Shown here piece by piece: positions 1 to 11,422 of a stretch of 64,000 bases of DNA. The stretch is from Macrothele yani (lineage: Eukaryota; Arthropoda; Arachnida; Araneae; Macrothelidae), in the NCBI GenBank assembly GCA_039090855.1, contig CM076995.1, forward strand, positions 117,428,770 to 117,492,769, written 5' to 3'. A model generated the notes under the pieces. The model saw only the letters and a list, made by a program, of their open reading frames with translations, was not told the origin of the DNA and ran no database searches. The stretch's first letter is position 1. Each line of letters opens with the position of its first letter. A program made the position numbers and the translations under genes.

Positions 1-1300
1 CTTCTGTGGCAGCACATATGATAATGCTGCCAATTAAAAACCCTTGCCATCTTCTGTCTCCATGTTATCACTGCATTGGCAACACTCCCTACGATTTGAA
101 AGTTCTGATTGACCAGTCTCGGTGTCGCTGATGTGCTAGTAACTGATGAGGGAATTCTTCGCAAAATTAATTCCTTTACGGATGACGGACTATCTCATAC
201 CACGCTCTTCATTAGCCGAATGAAGAAGAGCGTAGCATCATGACCTTTACGTCCTTATTTGCGATCTTATTCACTTTTATTTAACGGAAACAACTAAACT
301 CGGGAAAGCGAAGTTAAGATTGCATGGCTGATGAAGAACGCGAATGCTTACTAAACTGTGGTATCTTAAAAGAAGGGATGAAACTGGTGCGGTCTTCGTG
401 GACAAGTTTTTCAGGAAGCAGGATGACATTATCTCGACTCAATCAACTGATTCTCGTTCCTCCACTTCAGGAGGATGGTCGTCACCTCGCCCAAGAACTC
501 GCTTCCAGCTTCCGTCAATAAGCAGAAAACACCACCGCCTTCTTTTGATGCGTTGGATCTACATCAATACTCACACCTTATTGATAAAAAGATTGAAGAT
601 CCTTCAATGTACCCTCTATGTCGATTTTTTTAATATTTCGTGTTTTTTTTTATTTATTTATTCAGAATTTAAGTGAATAAATAAATAAATATCCGGTGTC
701 CCACGATTAATTTAACACTGAAATATATTTTAACTTAATGGAGCTGTTGTAGATGAATAAAGTATAAACAAGTGAACAGAGGTTACCAGTGCTTCCTGAA
801 CCTCCCCCCGGCTCCACTTGTTTATTGGGAGGAGAGGAAAATGAAATAAAAAATCTCCGTTATTTTTTTAGTAAAATAAATATGTCAAACGACATCGAGC
901 GTGAAAGATCTTATTATAAGGAGATCACTATAGAAAATAGAATTTAATTTCACCAAATTGTCGTAAAATGGCGTGATTTCAAAGGTAACAATCTAGATCT
1001 TCCTCGCCTTATAAAAATAAATCGGAAAGTGATCCCGGAATGAACTCATTTCATTAAAGAATGATTTCTTCGTTACGAAGGTACAAGAATAAAGTCATAA
1101 AACGAATATTGTGCAGCTGTGTTTGAACTTAGGTTTTCCAATTGCTTTAAAGTTCAGTAGATAATTTCCAACAAACACATGGAACTTTAAAGAAAGAAAT
1201 GGGAAGCAAATCGCCGGAAGAAATAATTCTTCAGATCGCCGGAAGAAATAATTCTACGAGAGGTATAAACATAAGTTCGTCGGCATATATAAATGGCGTG
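1..1300. other. Spacer, no gene recognised
   Basis: AT-rich DNA with only short overlapping open frames that resemble no protein family I know. Near 649-690 two runs of TTTATT and AAATAA face each other and could form an imperfect hairpin. At 1207-1250 a 22-base block (beginning ATCGCCGGAAG) is repeated directly with 5 bases between copies. Nothing else is supported. Confidence 0.6.
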
Positions 1301-1315
1301 CATTTACTATTTCCC

Positions 1316-1550
1316 ATTCAGAAAACTTATCCAGAAAACTTGAAACTTACATAGCTCTGGAACAGGAATCGAATCCGCATCTCCCAATTTACTTGCGAGC
1401 ATATTACCGTTACACCACCCAGGGCAAGTAGCTTTGGTTACCTGAAACCTCGTTGTCCTGGTTGGTAGATCGGTAGCATGCTCGAACGTAAATCGGGAGA
1501 TGCGGGTTCGATTCTTGTTCCAGGGCGATGTAAGTTTCAAGTTTTCTGAA
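1316..1550. repeat. Inverted pair of tRNA-like sequences (foldback)
   Basis: Two arms of about 100 bases face each other across a short centre. The right arm reads forward as a tRNA-like block: a GGTAGCATG-type D-arm region, then GCGGGTTCGATTC, which fits the Pol III B box. The left arm is the reverse complement of the same block. The arms continue outward into a shared non-tRNA flank (TTCAGAAAACTT and TGAAACTTACAT). The left arm has a local duplication of about 13 bases. The symmetry is visible directly; the origin as a foldback transposon or two facing SINEs is inference. Confidence 0.6.
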
Positions 1551-1665
1551 GGGTGGTTACATACATTTGCACGGTATCTTGTAACGTACAACGTAACATG
1601 ACGTAGAAGACGTATTTCTGTGGTAAAGCATGAGTCAAATCGACAATAAAACAGCGAAAAATCTG

Positions 1666-1800
1666 CCGGCGCAGTTCAATTGGGAGAACAGTCGTTCCGG
1701 AGTAGATGTGGTTTCGAATCCTACCACAGGCAAAAGAGAGGTTACAATATATATGCTGACAATCATACGTACATGAAACTTTAATTTCAGAGTAGAAGTG
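1666..1800 (+). repeat. tRNA-derived SINE, family B (old copy)
   Basis: The head carries an A-box-like GCGCAGTTCAATTGG and a B-box GGTTTCGAATCC, with TTCCGGA in the anticodon-arm region. The same arrangement recurs at 11904, 12237 and 37058. The body lacks a good tail and the tRNA arms no longer pair well, so this is a decayed retroposon rather than a tRNA gene. Confidence 0.5.
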
Positions 1801-2137
1801 CAGAGACACGTAAGTGATGTTAATTCGTCAGCCGATAAACTAATCGTTTCCGGTGACTTATCGGCTCTACCAAATAGAACTCGAAAAAAATATTTTTAAG
1901 AAGTTTCCCACTATTACTTTTCAAACATTCTAAAACCACAAGAATTCTTAATTATTTACATATTCATTAAAATTCAACAGTTAAAAGATATTTACATTAT
2001 ATTTTCATAAAATAAACATTCCCGTTCCATTACGTTATTATTAGATGATTATTTTTACATTACCACTATTACAGACCCGAAAGAAATTGTCGAACCGTTG
2101 ACCCCCTAAACCGTTTCTATATCTGAAACGTACATGT

Positions 2138-2395
2138 CTAGCAGAAGTACAGAGGCATATTATAGGCGTAGTAGAAGTACTGATGTTAATTCGTAGCAGA
2201 AGTACAGAGGCATATTAGAGGCGTAGCAGAAGTACAGAGGCATATCAGAGGCGTAGTAGAAGTACTGATGTTAATTCGTAGCAGAAGTACAGAGGCATAT
2301 TAGAGGCGTAGTAGAAGCACTGATGTTAATTCGTAGTAGAAGTACAGAAGCACGTCGGGGATGTTGCTTGTCGCAGAAGTACTGTATAATGAGGT
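2138..2395. repeat. Minisatellite built on GTAGCAGAAGTAC
   Basis: About ten imperfect tandem units alternate two forms: GTAGCAGAAGTACAGAGGC plus a short spacer, and GTAGAAGTACTGATGTTAA. The mixture suggests a higher-order repeat of two unit types. A single relative (AGAGTAGAAGTGCAGAGAC) lies upstream at 1790, just after the SINE, so the array may have grown from that flank. Confidence 0.75.
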
Positions 2396-2490
2396 GTGAG
2401 TTGACTCCTGCTTCTCATTAGTATGGTACTGTTTGGAATGCGAGATAATTCCATTGTCACATCTGTGGTAGCATATCACTAAAAAAAGTA

Positions 2491-4034
2491 CACTGGCGTG
2501 CAAAAATTAAGGACGACACGGTTTTTCGAATGTAACGTCGCGCATAAGTGCTCCACATCGACTCAAATCATACCATAAGATCCCCAAGATGTAAGAATAT
2601 GGGACAAGTGAGCAAAACCGTCCAAACAAGAAATCCAAAGGATACAAAGCCACTTTATTGAAAAGGTTGCTTCGAGCACAACTGGACAGAAGACAAAAAC
2701 GTCCATGTGACAGGCGGCTGCCAAGAAAAATCCATAGTAGGGGATGTGATCATCCCTGACTGCGTTGCAGGATTTACAACGTCTGTCCATGCTGAGGACG
2801 AGGTTGTCAAGGAGCTGTTGAGGCATCACGGCCCATTCCTCTTGTAGCTCCAATCGCAGTTACGGAATCGTTGCTGGCGGCTGGTGACGTGCTGCCAAGC
2901 GTCTCCCGAGAAGGTCCCCCACGTGTTCGATTGGAATTAGGTCCGGGGACCTTGCGGGCCAATCCATGCGTTGAATATCTTTACTCTCCAACAGCTTATG
3001 ACAGCCACTGTACGATGAGGTGTAGCATTTTCGTCCATGAAGAGGAACTCAGGACCCATAGCACTTCTAAACAGACGCAGGTGAGGCAGGAGAACCTCGG
3101 TACAATAGCGGACACCAGTGACTGAACCTCCTTGGAAGATGTGGAGGTCAGTACGGCTACCATGCATGATACCGCCCCAAACGAGAACTCCGCCACCTCC
3201 AAACCGGTCCCTTTCGAAGATGTTGGAGGTGTGACTGCGTGTTCCCTGTTCTCTCCAGATGTGTATACGTGCAGAATCGCTCGTCAGACTAAATCGGTTC
3301 TCATCTGTAAAGAGAACTCGACCCCATTGCTATGTGTCCAGTTCTTATGTTCCTGGCACCACAGAAACCGCCGTCTCTGATGAGCAGGCGTTAATGGCAC
3401 ACACCGTGCTGGTCGTCGTGCAAATAGACCACCTTTGTGCAGCCTCCTGGCCACGGTAAAACGCGATAACGGACGTCCAGTTGTCTGTTACATGTGCTTT
3501 GCGATTTCTCTCGCTGTCTGCGGTTTGCTCTTCTCGCCTGTAGGACAATATACCGGTCGTCCGCCACTGTGGTTGTTCGTGGACGACCACGGCTAAACTC
3601 TCGGACAGCTGTTCCTGTCGTTTGAAATGCTCTCCAAGCTCGTGAAACGATGCTGTGAGCGATCCCGAACTCCTCGGCCACACTAGTCACACTTCGACCT
3701 TCTTCCAACTTCCCAATGACGCGACTTCGGGTAAAGTCATCCAGATGTCGTCTACTGGATTGCCTGTTGGCCATATCACACGGTGGAAGCAACTCTACGT
3801 CGTTCAAACCGATGTACACCGTGCAATAGCTTTCACCGAATTGCTGAGCGTACACCGCCCGTGTGCTTTATACCCTTCCGACACTCCTCTCCCTACGTCA
3901 TGCTGCATATATGCGCATGCCCTAACGTACGGGACCCTAGTCTATCTCCTGAATGGTCTTTCGGTCCGTTCTGCCAGCTCGTTCCGCTGTTATGCTAATT
4001 TCTCCTCTTCGTCCTTAATTTTTGCACACCAGTG
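2491..4034 (-). mobile_element. Tc1-like transposon, decayed
   Basis: The 1544-base element is flanked by TA at 2489-2490 and 4035-4036. Its terminal inverted repeats start CACTGGCGTGCAAAAATT (left) and CACTGGTGTGCAAAAATT (right, read inward), followed by AAGGACGA on both sides. The internal gene runs on the minus strand. It is a sister family of the 34804 element: transposases align along their length and both termini share AAGGACG. Confidence 0.9.
2735..3774 (-). pseudogene. Tc1-like transposase pseudogene
   Basis: The probable start is ATG at 3774 (MANRQSSRRHLDDFTRSR). The first 110 residues keep a paired-like helix-turn-helix DNA-binding region (VTSVAEEFGIAHSIVSRAW) and the GRPR motif. 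Further fragments in other frames keep FLFMDENATPHRT (second catalytic aspartate region) and a C-terminus, PQQLLDNLVLSMDRR...HIPY, matching the 34804 copy. The DESRF region and the third acidic motif are disrupted, and the stop codon after HIPY is lost. Several frameshifts make it dead. In its family this enzyme excises and reinserts the element at TA. Confidence 0.85.
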
Positions 4035-4039
4035 TAGTA

Positions 4040-5515
4040 TCGCTGTTGTTACAGAACTGAACGTACATTCCTCATTAATTAGGAACCTAAATTTGAAACA
4101 AAGAGGAAACATTAATCAAATGGATACCTCAAAAAGTGTTGGGCAGGCAATAAGAAAAATCATTAAAAGTTACACTCATCGCCGCGATGGCACACATCTC
4201 ATTTGTGTTACGGTGTAAAGGAGTTTCTATACCTGATAACAAAACACAAAAAAGAGAAAATTTTCTAACAGCATCAAATGAGTTGCTCCGAGTAATTGTC
4301 AGTGTTCTGGAGTCATCGTGGGATCAGTGCTTTGCGTGTAAGTGAATATACAATTACTGGGAAGATTATATATCACATTCTGAACGTATTCTTTGTAGGA
4401 TTTCGTTCATTGGATGTGAAATTTGTTCGAATAAAAACCGGTTTTTAAATGACCCCATAGAAAATAATCAAATGGTGTCAAACATGGGGATCTCAGAGGC
4501 CATTTTATTGGCCCATGAATACTAGTTCATTGGTTAGGATATTGAACTTCCAAGTATTCTTATACTAGGCCAAAGCTATGTGGCGCCTCGCCATCTTGCT
4601 GAAATAGCACGCTATTTCTTTCACTTTGTGGCATGTCCTCTGTTAGAGAGATTTCTCTCTCCTACTTTAGGTTCGATTAGAATTGTAACTTTTACAATAA
4701 GAAATAAGCAATAAACGCACTTATGATTTTAGTGTTCATTATTATCTAAGGCTTAATATACTGGTAACGGTTTGTAATACAATAGTTTTATTTATTTGCA
4801 TTTCACTAACCATTCTGTTTCCTAGTTGTCGCTCTTCCCTATCTCCCTGTTTCCCGGTATAACCACATTCTTCTCGCATCTCGCCTCGTGGAGACCCGTA
4901 AAGTATATCCATTTTCTATTCCCCATCAAAACTTCTCTGTCCGACTTTTGTCTTTTGCAACATCCTCCCATACTTCTGTCTCTGTTTTAGACCCCTTGAC
5001 TTGAAGAAAACGGCAATAGGCGCCGCAAGAGCTGTAAAATAATTACGTATTGTAATCACTTTCGTTCAGCGTGCTACTGTTAGCTGAAGGCATTGTTAAA
5101 ATGACTACGATAAAAAAAAAAAACCTTTGCTGAAAGGGCTCTCTTAACGTCAATGTTTGATTGCTTTGGAAAACGCTTATAACAGTTACTAATTATTACT
5201 GGCGTTGCTGATGTGCCCTTGAAAGCATTGTCATGGAGCTCTCAAGGGCACATCAGCCTCTTACTGACTACAAGATGGTGATAGAGGGATCTACTATTGT
5301 ATATGTTCTCCATAACGAGTATTTCTAGTATCAAGACAACACCTCCATCAAAGCGGGAAAAACATTCTGAAGAAAATAAAGATATTGACTTCCCGTTCTT
5401 AAAAATAAGAGCCTGTAATGCGGTAGTAGGGCATTCAACACAAGACGTTGACTCCCCCCCCACACACACACACGTCAAAGCCGAGTTCATCTCCTCCAGT
5501 GCCGATTTTCGTTAT
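4040..5515. other. Spacer with one short hairpin
   Basis: No gene is recognised. A perfect 16-base inverted repeat, GCTGATGTGCCCTTGA, lies at 5208-5223 and 5243-5258 with a 19-base loop. A C-run followed by a CA-run sits at 5453-5473. Confidence 0.5.
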
Positions 5516-5520
5516 TCATA

Positions 5521-6741
5521 CACTATCTACCAACAAGTAATTGGACACCCCTGCAATCGACGATATCTGCGGTCTTGATACACGTCACGGCCGCTGCCGT
5601 TAAATATCGTGTGGGAAACAACAACGCAACCAGTCGCATGCAAGATGCCACGCAGTTCGGAGCTCTCTGATTTCGAGAAAGGTGTAATCGTCGGGTATCA
5701 CAGAAATGGCCGATCCATATGTGACATATCCAGCGAGTTGAAGTACCTAAAATCGACAGTGGCCTATACGTGATTGGCAAGTGGAAGATGAGAGGTGACT
5801 TTCGGAATGTGCCCCGACCCGGCAGACTCACAAAACTGGGAGTTACAGACCGACGGGTGCTGGCCACAGAAATTCGGAAGAACCGCACCAAATCGATGGG
5901 CCACATCCGCAAGGAGTTTCAACAGGCATCCGGGAGTATTCTTTCGATGAATACCATTCGTAAGGAAGCCCATCTGCTCGGTTATCATGGACGTGCTGCA
6001 GCCCACAAGCCTTTCATCACCAAGTCCAATAGCGCTGTTCGGCTAACGTGGTGCAAAGAACGTCGACAGTGGACCGTTGAACAGCGGAAACAGGTTCTCT
6101 GGAGCGACGAATCAAGGTTCACCCTCTACCGTTCGGATGGCAGTGTCTGGGTTTGGCGTCTGCCTGGAGAACGCCTCCAGCCGGAATGTATTGTGCCAAC
6201 TGTGAAGTTCGGCGGCGGTGGAATTAGGCTATGGGGGTGTTTCTTCTGGTATGGCACGGAACCCTTGGTCGCAATTCCTGGTAGACTCAACGCCGAGACC
6301 TACTGCACCATTTTGGATGACCATGCGCTTCCTGCGTTGTGGCAGTTTTACGGGGTGGACCCATGTTATTTTCAGGATGACAATGCCACCTGTCATGTTG
6401 CGAGGTCCACCATGGCTTGGTATGGTGACAATGGGGTTAATCGAATGGACTGGCCTGCGCAGAGCCCGGACTTTAACCCTATCGAGCACCTCTGGGACGA
6501 GTTGGAGCGTCGACTTAAGGGGTGCCCCCACCGTCCGAAATCGGTGAAGGAACTGACCTGCCTTCTCCAAGCCGAGTGGAAGAAAATACCGCTAGTCGTC
6601 GTACAACGCCTGGTTGAGAGTATGCCCCGGAGGGTCGCAGCTGTAATCGCCGCTCGTGGAGGCTCCACCAACTATTGTAGGTGAATAAACTTCGTTTTCC
6701 TTTGCTATCACAAGTGTCCAATTACTTGTTGGTAGACAGTG
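5521..6741 (+). mobile_element. Tc1-like transposon, well preserved
   Basis: The 1221-base element lies between TA at 5519-5520 and TA at 6742-6743. Its inverted repeats of about 28 bases differ at one site near the tip (CACTATCTACC and CACTGTCTACC) and then share AACAAGTAATTGGACAC. The length and single-gene layout are typical of Tc1 elements. The near-identical ends and nearly open gene suggest recent insertion. A second, much more decayed member of this protein family lies at 61939-62370. Confidence 0.93.
5646..6684 (+). pseudogene. Tc1-like DD34E transposase, one frameshift
   Basis: Translation starts at ATG 5646 (MPRSSELSDFEKGVIVGY), through the first helix-turn-helix (GRSICDISSELKYLKSTV). 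A single-base insertion near 5768-5771 brings a TGA into frame; after it the reading frame is open to the TGA at 6682. The second part keeps the DNA-binding linker (VPRPGRLTKL) and the full catalytic core: LWSDESRF, YFQDDNATCH and SPDFNPIEHLWD. I count 34 residues between the second aspartate and the glutamate. Total length without the shift would be about 346 residues, normal for the family. The open frame from 5770 begins with GTG and is not a real start. Confidence 0.9.
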
Positions 6742-6834
6742 TATAATGGCAATTGTGCCGATTGACCATGCCGCTGTTGTGGAACAAGGCTTCCTCACTC
6801 CACAGAATTTATTATCAATATTATTATTTGTTCG

Positions 6835-6981
6835 GAAGTTTAACAACCACCGTGAGCAACTCAACGGGCTACAAGCAGTCGCCCGTTCCTAATTCAGGGC
6901 CCCTGGTTCCAGGAAACGGAGAGAACCAATGCCGTAAGACAAATACAATATCCATGCCTCACTGGGATACGAATCCGGACC
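6835..6981 (-). repeat. SINE family A, minus copy
   Basis: Read on the minus strand it has the SINE-A order: B-box remnant, then ACGGCATTGGTTCTC-like body, CCTAAATTAGGG-like block and CTCACGGTGGTTGTTAAAC tail. The tRNA head is truncated at the junction with the facing copy at 6984. The two copies are head to head. Confidence 0.75.
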
Positions 6982-6983
6982 GC

Positions 6984-7196
6984 CGCCCCGGCGGCGCAGT
7001 GGTCTAAGGAATGGCTTTTGATCATTCGTCCGATAGGGGTGCGGGTTCGAATCCCGGTGAGGCACAGAGGTTGTGTTTTTATTACGGCACTGGTTCTTTC
7101 CCTTCCCAGTAACCAGTGGCCCTAAATTAGGGACCGGCGACGGCTTATAGCCCATTGAGTTGCTCACGGTGGTCGTTAAACCTCCAATCAAACAAA
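6984..7196 (+). repeat. SINE family A, full-length plus copy
   Basis: The tRNA-like head shows an exact A box, TGGCGCAGTGG, at the expected place and a B box, GGTTCGAATCC, followed by the CCCGGTGAGGCA acceptor-like end. The body carries TACGGCACTGGTTC and CCCTAAATTAGGGAC, and the tail ends CGTTAAACCTCCAATCAAAC. The long variable region before the B box resembles a class II (Leu/Ser type) tRNA. A truncated minus-strand head of the same family follows at 7215-7275. Confidence 0.85.
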
Positions 7197-7214
7197 CAGA
7201 GAAAACGAATCTGA

Positions 7215-7275
7215 ACTCATCAAGGACGAATGGTCAGAAGACAGCGCTCAGACCACTGCGCCACCGCAGCGGCTT
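7215..7275 (-). repeat. SINE family A head fragment
   Basis: Only the tRNA-like 5' part remains, on the minus strand: GGCGCAGTGGTCTGAGCGC, then GACCATTCGTCC. No body or tail follows. Confidence 0.6.
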
Positions 7276-7453
7276 ATTGAATTCTCGCCATAAATTTGTC
7301 ATTCTCTACAAGGATTGCGGGATCAGACGGGAAAGTTAGCGTACTTTCGAGATCATTGGAATCCATTCCTTATGTTAACTGAAGCTAGTAACGGTAGTAT
7401 TTGTTACCGTGAACAGACGTATCACTCTGAGGCACAAGGATTCAAATGAAATA

Positions 7454-8851
7454 CACGATCTGACACAAAAAATACCACACCATGAAGGAATGCTCGAAAA
7501 CAGACCAAACTGCACACACAGATAGCCAAGTAGGTTCTGAACAAATGATTTAATTGTCACATACAGACTAGGCTCACCTGGTCGAATATATAGGATAATC
7601 AATAATGAGTGTCTCCCCCATTTTGGGCGATACAGCGTAGAATCCGACGCGGCATTGAGGCATTGAGGGTCCGAATAGAGTCCTGGGGTATCGTGGACTA
7701 TATGGTGTTGATCCGAGTCCACAGTTCATCTTCATTTTGGGGTATCGTGCTGGCCACGGAAGCATCCGCACACCGTGTAAATCCTTCAGCCGGATCTTAG
7801 CGGTATGCGGCCGGGCGTTGATATTACTGTTGAAAAAAATATTACTTTTGATATTACTGTTGAAAAACGGCGTTTGGGATGCCCTGCAGATACGGTAGTG
7901 CCACGGGCCGCAGAACCTCGTCAACATAGCGGCGTGCCGTCAGTGTACCCGTAATGCGTACCGGAGGTGAGTGGCTGTTAGCGCTGATAGCACTCCACAC
8001 CATGATTCCACGTTGACCGACCGTGTAGCGCTCCACAATGGCGGAGGAATCCACCCGTTGGTCACGTCGCCTCCAGACTCTCACACGGCGATCATTCGTG
8101 GTGAGACAGAACCGTGATTCGTCGCTGAACACCACACTGTTTAATTCGCCACCCCATGCAGCTCTGGAGCGACACCACGCCAAGCGGTGACGACGATGGC
8201 TCGATGTAGAGGGTAGCCTTCGCAACGGACGGCTGGACAGCAAACCAGAGTCAGCCAATCGACGCGACACTGTCCGCGTTGGTATCGGAGCATCCAAGCC
8301 TCCCCGTACACTCCGCAAAATGTCGCCCGTTGTGGTCTGTGGTTCCGCTACGACATGACATCGGATGTGACGATCGGATGTGACGATCGGTGTGCTCCGA
8401 CGCCCGTCTCTGTGCTCCGGACCCCCAAAGACGTTGCACATATCCTTCATGGGACAACTGTCTCCATGTGCGACCGACGTTTGTGGCATCACGTTGCGTT
8501 TCTTCCGCAATACGACGCAAGGACCATTTAGGGGTACGAAGACCTACGATGACACCTCTAGTGAAATCATCCTTTCGACGAAATCGCGTAGGACGGCATT
8601 TTATCTGTATTGGCATCCCTTGTTCGTTCTCCACACACGGCTACAGCAGAACCACTCACTTCTCGCGGCCGTGACGAAGCCTCGACTGATGGCCTCACGG
8701 GCTGTTTGTCCCCTTACAAACCGCGCGCCGTTCGTGCGATTGGCCTGAAAATGCAATCTTCTGCATAACTTGTACGTGTGCACGCACCCTGCAATTTGCA
8801 TGGCGCTGCGTTCACGTCTTCATGGTGTGTCATTTTCTCTGTCGGGCAGTG
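7454..8851 (-). mobile_element. Tc1-like transposon, decayed
   Basis: TA lies at 7452-7453 and 8852-8853. Read inward, the left end is CACGATCTGACACAAAAAA and the right end CACTGCCCGACAGAGAAAA, both followed by TACCACACCATGAAG or TGACACACCATGAAG. The left tip is mutated, so boundaries rest on the homologous subterminal region. Size is about 1398 bases, including a duplication inside the gene at about 7820-7868. Confidence 0.8.
7599..8616 (-). pseudogene. Tc1/Tc3-like transposase pseudogene
   Basis: It starts at ATG 8616 (MPIQIKCRPTRFRRKDDFTRG) with a helix-turn-helix (WSLRRIAEETQRDATNVGRTW). A frameshift near 8400 leads to a long open stretch with VVFSDESRFCL (first catalytic aspartate) and GIMVWSAI. 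At the second motif, FQQ is followed by a duplicated insert containing two copies of TTGATATTACTGTTGAAAAA (plus strand). The insert and a substitution remove the second catalytic aspartate, after which NARPHTAKIRLKDL resumes. The C-terminus (DELWTRINTI, SMPRRILRCIAQNGG) ends at TGA 7599. It cannot encode an active enzyme. Confidence 0.85.
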
Positions 8852-8853
8852 TA

Positions 8854-9894
8854 CAGGCATTGTAAAAGCATGTACTTCCGTCAGTTGCAATTTTTGGATG
8901 GTACAATTTTTTCCTGGATGGAAACGTGCAGATATGTCTCCGTTTTTGCTCTACATGTCGAAACAGATTCTTATTGGGCTGCTGATTGTCTGGATGTCTC
9001 TCATCGTACGATCGGGCTGCTGAACGGCAATTCTTTTATACATATTTGTTTAATCTTTTCTGCCATCTCCGTTAAAAAGCAGCATACCTACATGTTCGTT
9101 TTTTGACAAAAACGCCATGTGCTTTGTTTCGCACAGCTTGAACACGAAGAATATAAAACAAACTTATGGTAATAAAGGTGTCGTAGAATGAAGTGCGAAT
9201 CACAGAAATCAATGCTACTGAAAGGCACTTCTGGAACACCGACAGCTTGATTCTAATATAAAATATTTACCAGCATTCGTTAAACTGTTGTAGAACAACG
9301 AGAAAATTTCTGACATCATGCTGCTTAGTAAGCATCGTCACTCAAAATTTGCATAATACCTCGAACATTTTGATTTGGAAGTTATTTGTATGCTCCTAGC
9401 ATTGCTTCACGTTTTACACCTTTGTTATTGTGCAATTACAATGGCAAATTCCTTCTTTAATGCAATGAGTTCCTCTCCGAGTTACTTTTCGATTTTTTGG
9501 ATAGAGGGATATTTAGATTTTTATTAACTTTGGAACACCGGCTTTTCGCCCATTTTGGTAAAATTCAGTTCCGTTTTCAATAATATAATGGTCTCTTTAT
9601 AATAATAGCTACCATATACGATGCCGTTTGACATGACTTTCACATTAACAAAATAATTAATCGGAGACACGCAAACTGGGAGGCATAAATACTTACGCGC
9701 AAACAGAGAGGCGTAAATATAAAAAAAAATACACTAGTAACCCATGTTCACTTGTTGATATTAATTTTTGTTGCATTACAACAGGTTCATTAGATCACAA
9801 AACATTTCAGTATCTAATGAATTATGGGATACCCGAAAATATACGATATGTTTTTGTAGCATAGTAAAGATCAACACTTGATAGAAAATGCTTT
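8854..9894. other. AT-rich spacer, no feature recognised
   Basis: Short overlapping frames only, without recognisable domains. No repeats of note until the SINE fragment at 9895. Confidence 0.5.
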
Positions 9895-9967
9895 GCCGTC
9901 CACGTTGGTCTGAGGGCTTCTGACCATTCGTCCGAGATAAGTCCGTACTCTCCTCAGTGAGGTCATG
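9895..9967 (+). repeat. SINE family A fragment
   Basis: A decayed head survives: TTGGTCTGAGGGCTTCTGAC, then CATTCGTCCGAGATAAG and a worn B-box region ending CAGTGAGG. The tail is missing; a Tc1 element begins 32 bases later. Confidence 0.5.
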
Positions 9968-9999
9968 TGATTTAGTATCAATCGTCGTATCCGAAAATA

Positions 10000-11422
10000 C
10001 ACTCATCGTCAAAAAAATAGTTACACCCAACCGACAGGAATGAAACTTGGTGGGCAAGTTTGACATCATGAGACGTGCAAATGATTCAAGTATCACGCTC
10101 GGCCGCGCGTGTGACGCAATTGAGGAGGAGTCGTAGCGCTGTCCCTGACCGGCAATATAAGGTCGTCTCGTTGCGCGTGCTTGCCCTTCTGACTCATGCT
10201 ATTGTGTTGGTTGCATCCTTTGCAAGTGAAGTATGCCTCGGGGAAAATTTCGGAAGCAATCCGAGCAGTTGGAGGAGCTCGAGAGAGGCCATCTCGTCGG
10301 GCTTCGGGAAGCGGGATGGTCTTATCGCAGTATTGCGCACCATACCAGTCCTGCGGATATCACCATAGCACGCTGTTGGCGGCAGTGAATAGAACAAGAC
10401 ACGCAGCAGCGACAGGAAGGGTCTGGGAGACCTTGACGAACCACGGAAAGAGAGAGAGGACCGACAGGTTGTCCGATATACGCGGAGTGACCCAACAGCC
10501 AGGATTGCGGATATTCAGCGAGCAGTGGTGCCCTCCATGCATCGTCCGGTTAGTGCCAGCACCATTTACAGAAGGCTGCACGGGGTAGGACTACACGCAC
10601 GCAGACCGTTACGACGACTGCCTTTAACACCATTGCATCGTCTCCAAAGACTGCAATGATGTCGTGCCAGACTGTCATGGAGCCACTCAGAATGGCAGCG
10701 GGTGAGCTTCAGTGACGAGTTCCGCTTTTGTCTTGGAGGTGACGACCACCAAATCCTTGTGTGGAAGTACCGTGGTCAGCTCTAAGATTAAAGGTTTGCT
10801 GTTGAGCGTCACACGTCCAGAAGGCCTGGTGTCATGGTGTGGGGTGCAATTGCCTACCATACCAGATCACCTTTCGTGTTCATTACACGCGCTTTGGCAG
10901 CCAAACGTTACGTTTATGAGGTCCTGCAAGCAGTGGCCCTACCTTTCCTGAACTCTCACTCCGGTGCGATTTTCCAACAGGACAACGCTCGCCCGCATAC
11001 TGCTGTTGTCTCGAGAGCTTGCCTTCAAGGCATTGACACTCTGCCATGGCAAGCCGCATTGCCAGACCTATCGCTGATTGAAAATATGTGGGATGTTATT
11101 GGAACGCGCTATCCACACTCCACTCCTACCGTACAATCTACAGGAACTGCGTGAGAAGATTCAAGCTGCATGGGATGGCTTATCGCAGAACACTATTTAG
11201 AACCTGTACAACTCCATGCCGTGACGTCTGGCATTCTGTGTGAGCAAGCATGGCTGCCCGACGCTATACCGAGAGACACTACTTATTGGCGTGTAGCTCA
11301 ATAAATATTGCCCATATCAGTGTTCAATCATTTATTGTTCCTGGTAACCTTTATCTTCCTCCCGAATAGCATTGCAACCCGACACGTACTTATGGTTGCA
11401 ACTATTTTTTTGACGATGAGTG
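10000..11422 (+). mobile_element. Tc1/Tc3-like transposon
   Basis: The 1423-base element is flanked by TA at 9998-9999 and 11423-11424. Its inverted repeats, CACTCATCGTCAAAAAAATA on both sides, are identical for at least 22 bases, then GTTACACC and GTTGCAACC. The gene inside is broken, yet the ends match perfectly, so the copy may have been mobilised in trans. Confidence 0.92.
10233..11262 (+). pseudogene. Tc3-like transposase pseudogene
   Basis: It starts at ATG 10233 (MPRGKFRKQSEQLEELERG) and shows the helix-turn-helix GWSYRSIAHHTSPADITIARCW. Internal stops occur at about 10386 and in the linker. A change near 10713 turns DESRF into DEFRF. From 10834 the frame is open: GVMVWGAIAYHTRSP, FQQDNARPHTAVV and LPDLSLIENMWD. 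Only 32 residues separate the second aspartate and the glutamate by my count, two fewer than the DD34E norm, which suggests a small deletion. The C-terminus is worn. Confidence 0.85.

Noticed and set aside
2138..2395. CRISPR-like array
   Set aside because: Units are irregular and adjoin without unique spacers of constant length, and the context is eukaryotic repeats.
5770..6684. 304-codon frame taken as a complete gene
   Set aside because: It begins with GTG after a frameshift. The true start is ATG 5646 in another frame. Likewise the frames starting at 34984 and 44331 begin with TTG, not usable as ordinary eukaryotic starts.
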